From contig JAFKFL010000009.1 in assembly GCA_017308235.1 (NCBI GenBank), positions 310,001 through 374,000 on the forward strand: 64,000 bases of DNA. The letters run 5' to 3'. A program made the position numbers and the translations under genes. Each line of letters starts with the position of its first letter. The stretch's first letter is position 1. Of this stretch, positions 63,184 to 64,000 are shown piece after piece. The notes below the pieces were generated by a model. The model saw only the letters and a list, made by a program, of their open reading frames with translations. It was not told where the DNA came from and ran no database searches. The stretch is from Alphaproteobacteria bacterium (lineage in GTDB: Bacteria > Pseudomonadota > Alphaproteobacteria > Reyranellales > Reyranellaceae).

Positions 63184-64000
63184 ATGGCTCCTTCCTCATC
63201 AGCCTGGCTGGCCCGCAATCCCCGTGCCGGGCGTTCCCTGAAATTCGGCCGCGAACAGCAGTTCGTGGTCAATCCCAACGGCATTGCCGAACTCTGCGAC
63301 ATGTTGAAGGAATGTCCCAAACACCAGCCGACGCCGCTCTACTCGCTACCCAACCTCGCCCAACGATTTGGCGTAGGCGAGATCCGCGTCAAGGACGAAA
63401 GCCAGCGTTTCGGCTTCGGCGCCTTCAAGGCGCTGGGCGGCGTGCTCGCCGTCTACAACGTGCTGAGCGGCGCGGTCGGCGAGGCTTATCACTCCAGCAC
63501 CTCTTTCGCCGACGTCATGAAAGGCAACCACCGCGAGATCACGTCGAGCTTCATCTTCGCCACAGCGAGCTCGGGCAATCACGGCCGCTCGGTGGCTGCG
63601 GGCGCCAAGCTGTTCGGCAATCGCTGCGTGGTGTTCCTGCCGAAGTTCACGACGGCCGAAAAGGAAGCGGCGATCCGCGCCCGTGGTGCCGAGGTGATCC
63701 GCGTCGACGGCGACTACGACACCGCCGTGGCCGAGTGCCGGCGTCAATCGGAGGCGAACGGCTGGAGCATCATTTCCGACACGTCGTGGGAAGGCTACGA
63801 CTCCGTGCCGCGCAGCGTCATGCGCGGCTACTGCGTGCTGGCGCACGAGGCGGTCGTCCAGCAGTGGCGGGGCGCGCCCACCCATGTCTTCGTGCAGGCC
63901 GGCGTGGGCGGGCTCGCCGCCGCGGTGATCGGCTATCTCTGGGCGGTCCTGCCCGAGCGGCCGGTCTCGGTCGTGGTCGAACCCGAGAGTGCGGATTGCT
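63184..64000 (+). CDS. Diaminopropionate ammonia-lyase, truncated by window edge
   Basis: The first 272 residues of a fold-type II PLP enzyme that splits 2,3-diaminopropionate into pyruvate and ammonia. PLP Lys in RFGFGAFKALGGV, phosphate/cofactor region TASSGNHGRSVAAGAKLFGN, ISDTSWEGYDSVPRSVMRGY and VQAGVGGLAAAVIGYLW are characteristic. The catalytic region is complete; the C-terminal third is beyond 64000. Confidence 0.93.
   Translation, partial: MAPSSSAWLARNPRAGRSLKFGREQQFVVNPNGIAELCDMLKECPKHQPTPLYSLPNLAQRFGVGEIRVKDESQRFGFGAFKALGGVLAVYNVLSGAVGEAYHSSTSFADVMKGNHREITSSFIFATASSGNHGRSVAAGAKLFGNRCVVFLPKFTTAEKEAAIRARGAEVIRVDGDYDTAVAECRRQSEANGWSIISDTSWEGYDSVPRSVMRGYCVLAHEAVVQQWRGAPTHVFVQAGVGGLAAAVIGYLWAVLPERPVSVVVEPESADC

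Noticed and set aside
1..64000. CRISPR arrays, rRNA genes, intact insertion sequences
   Set aside because: No regularly spaced direct repeats, no rRNA-like sequence and no transposase frame with terminal inverted repeats were found on either strand.

Overview
The window is a high-GC, gene-dense chromosomal stretch from an alphaproteobacterium. A Reyranella-like or other Rhodospirillales/Hyphomicrobiales-type soil bacterium fits the gene content, but the genus is an inference. Pointers are opgGH, sorAB, a CcdA/thioredoxin pair, PF04392 ABC binding proteins, an rsmI-yraN-gshB block, several CoA/oxidoreductase catabolic clusters, and tRNA-Arg genes with encoded CCA ends.

Layout. 1-3.2 kb (minus): a Baeyer-Villiger-type monooxygenase that runs into an alpha/beta-hydrolase domain at the window edge, an SDR dehydrogenase and an O6-alkylguanine methyltransferase. 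3.3-7.0 kb (minus): a DUF4239 membrane protein, then an OmpR/EnvZ-type two-component pair translationally linked to alkB. 7.2-13.4 kb (plus): DUF2147, CcdA, a thioredoxin-like protein, a cytoplasmic-looking sulfite-oxidase-fold protein, tRNA-Arg(ACG) on minus, DUF4864, a DMT exporter, and the sulfite dehydrogenase pair sorAB. 13.4-23.9 kb: GNAT, LLM flavin monooxygenase, an orphan CoxL-type molybdoenzyme subunit, an FkbM methyltransferase, DUF2478, a sorbosone-dehydrogenase/cytochrome c fusion, an aldehyde dehydrogenase and an SDR that has lost its cofactor-binding N-terminus. 23.9-27.6 kb: opgGH for osmoregulated periplasmic glucans, plus dodecin. 27.6-31.7 kb (minus): an NCS1 permease - MetX-like hydrolase - amidase operon whose leader carries mutually exclusive terminator/antiterminator hairpins. 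31.9-35.6 kb: ABC binding protein, glutaminyl-tRNA synthetase and a MaoC hydratase.

35.8-39.6 kb is the clearest foreign segment. An AT-richer block of about 3.7 kb is bounded by a perfect 48-bp direct repeat, which is the 3' part of tRNA-Arg(CCT) whose intact copy sits at the right end. It has no integrase. It carries four genes, every one with an export signal: a lipoprotein, a HELAH metallopeptidase, an unknown protein and a transglycosylase-like muramidase.

39.7-47.4 kb: a polysaccharide-deacetylase/PuuE-like enzyme, an OB-fold/non-canonical thiolase/ThDP-enzyme cluster, then a deacylase-aminotransferase pair divergent from a GntR regulator. A 19-bp palindrome there contains the -10 boxes of both divergent promoters. 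47.4-53.4 kb: housekeeping block (arfB, ankyrin protein, gshB, transglutaminase-like, yraN, rsmI; then LpoA-like and HAD on plus). 53.6-62.4 kb: a complete Dpp/Opp-type ABC transporter operon with two binding proteins, and a third homologous binding protein facing it across a large palindromic intergenic repeat. 62.5-64 kb: a [2Fe-2S] ferredoxin-like protein, a DUF6489-like protein and a truncated diaminopropionate ammonia-lyase.
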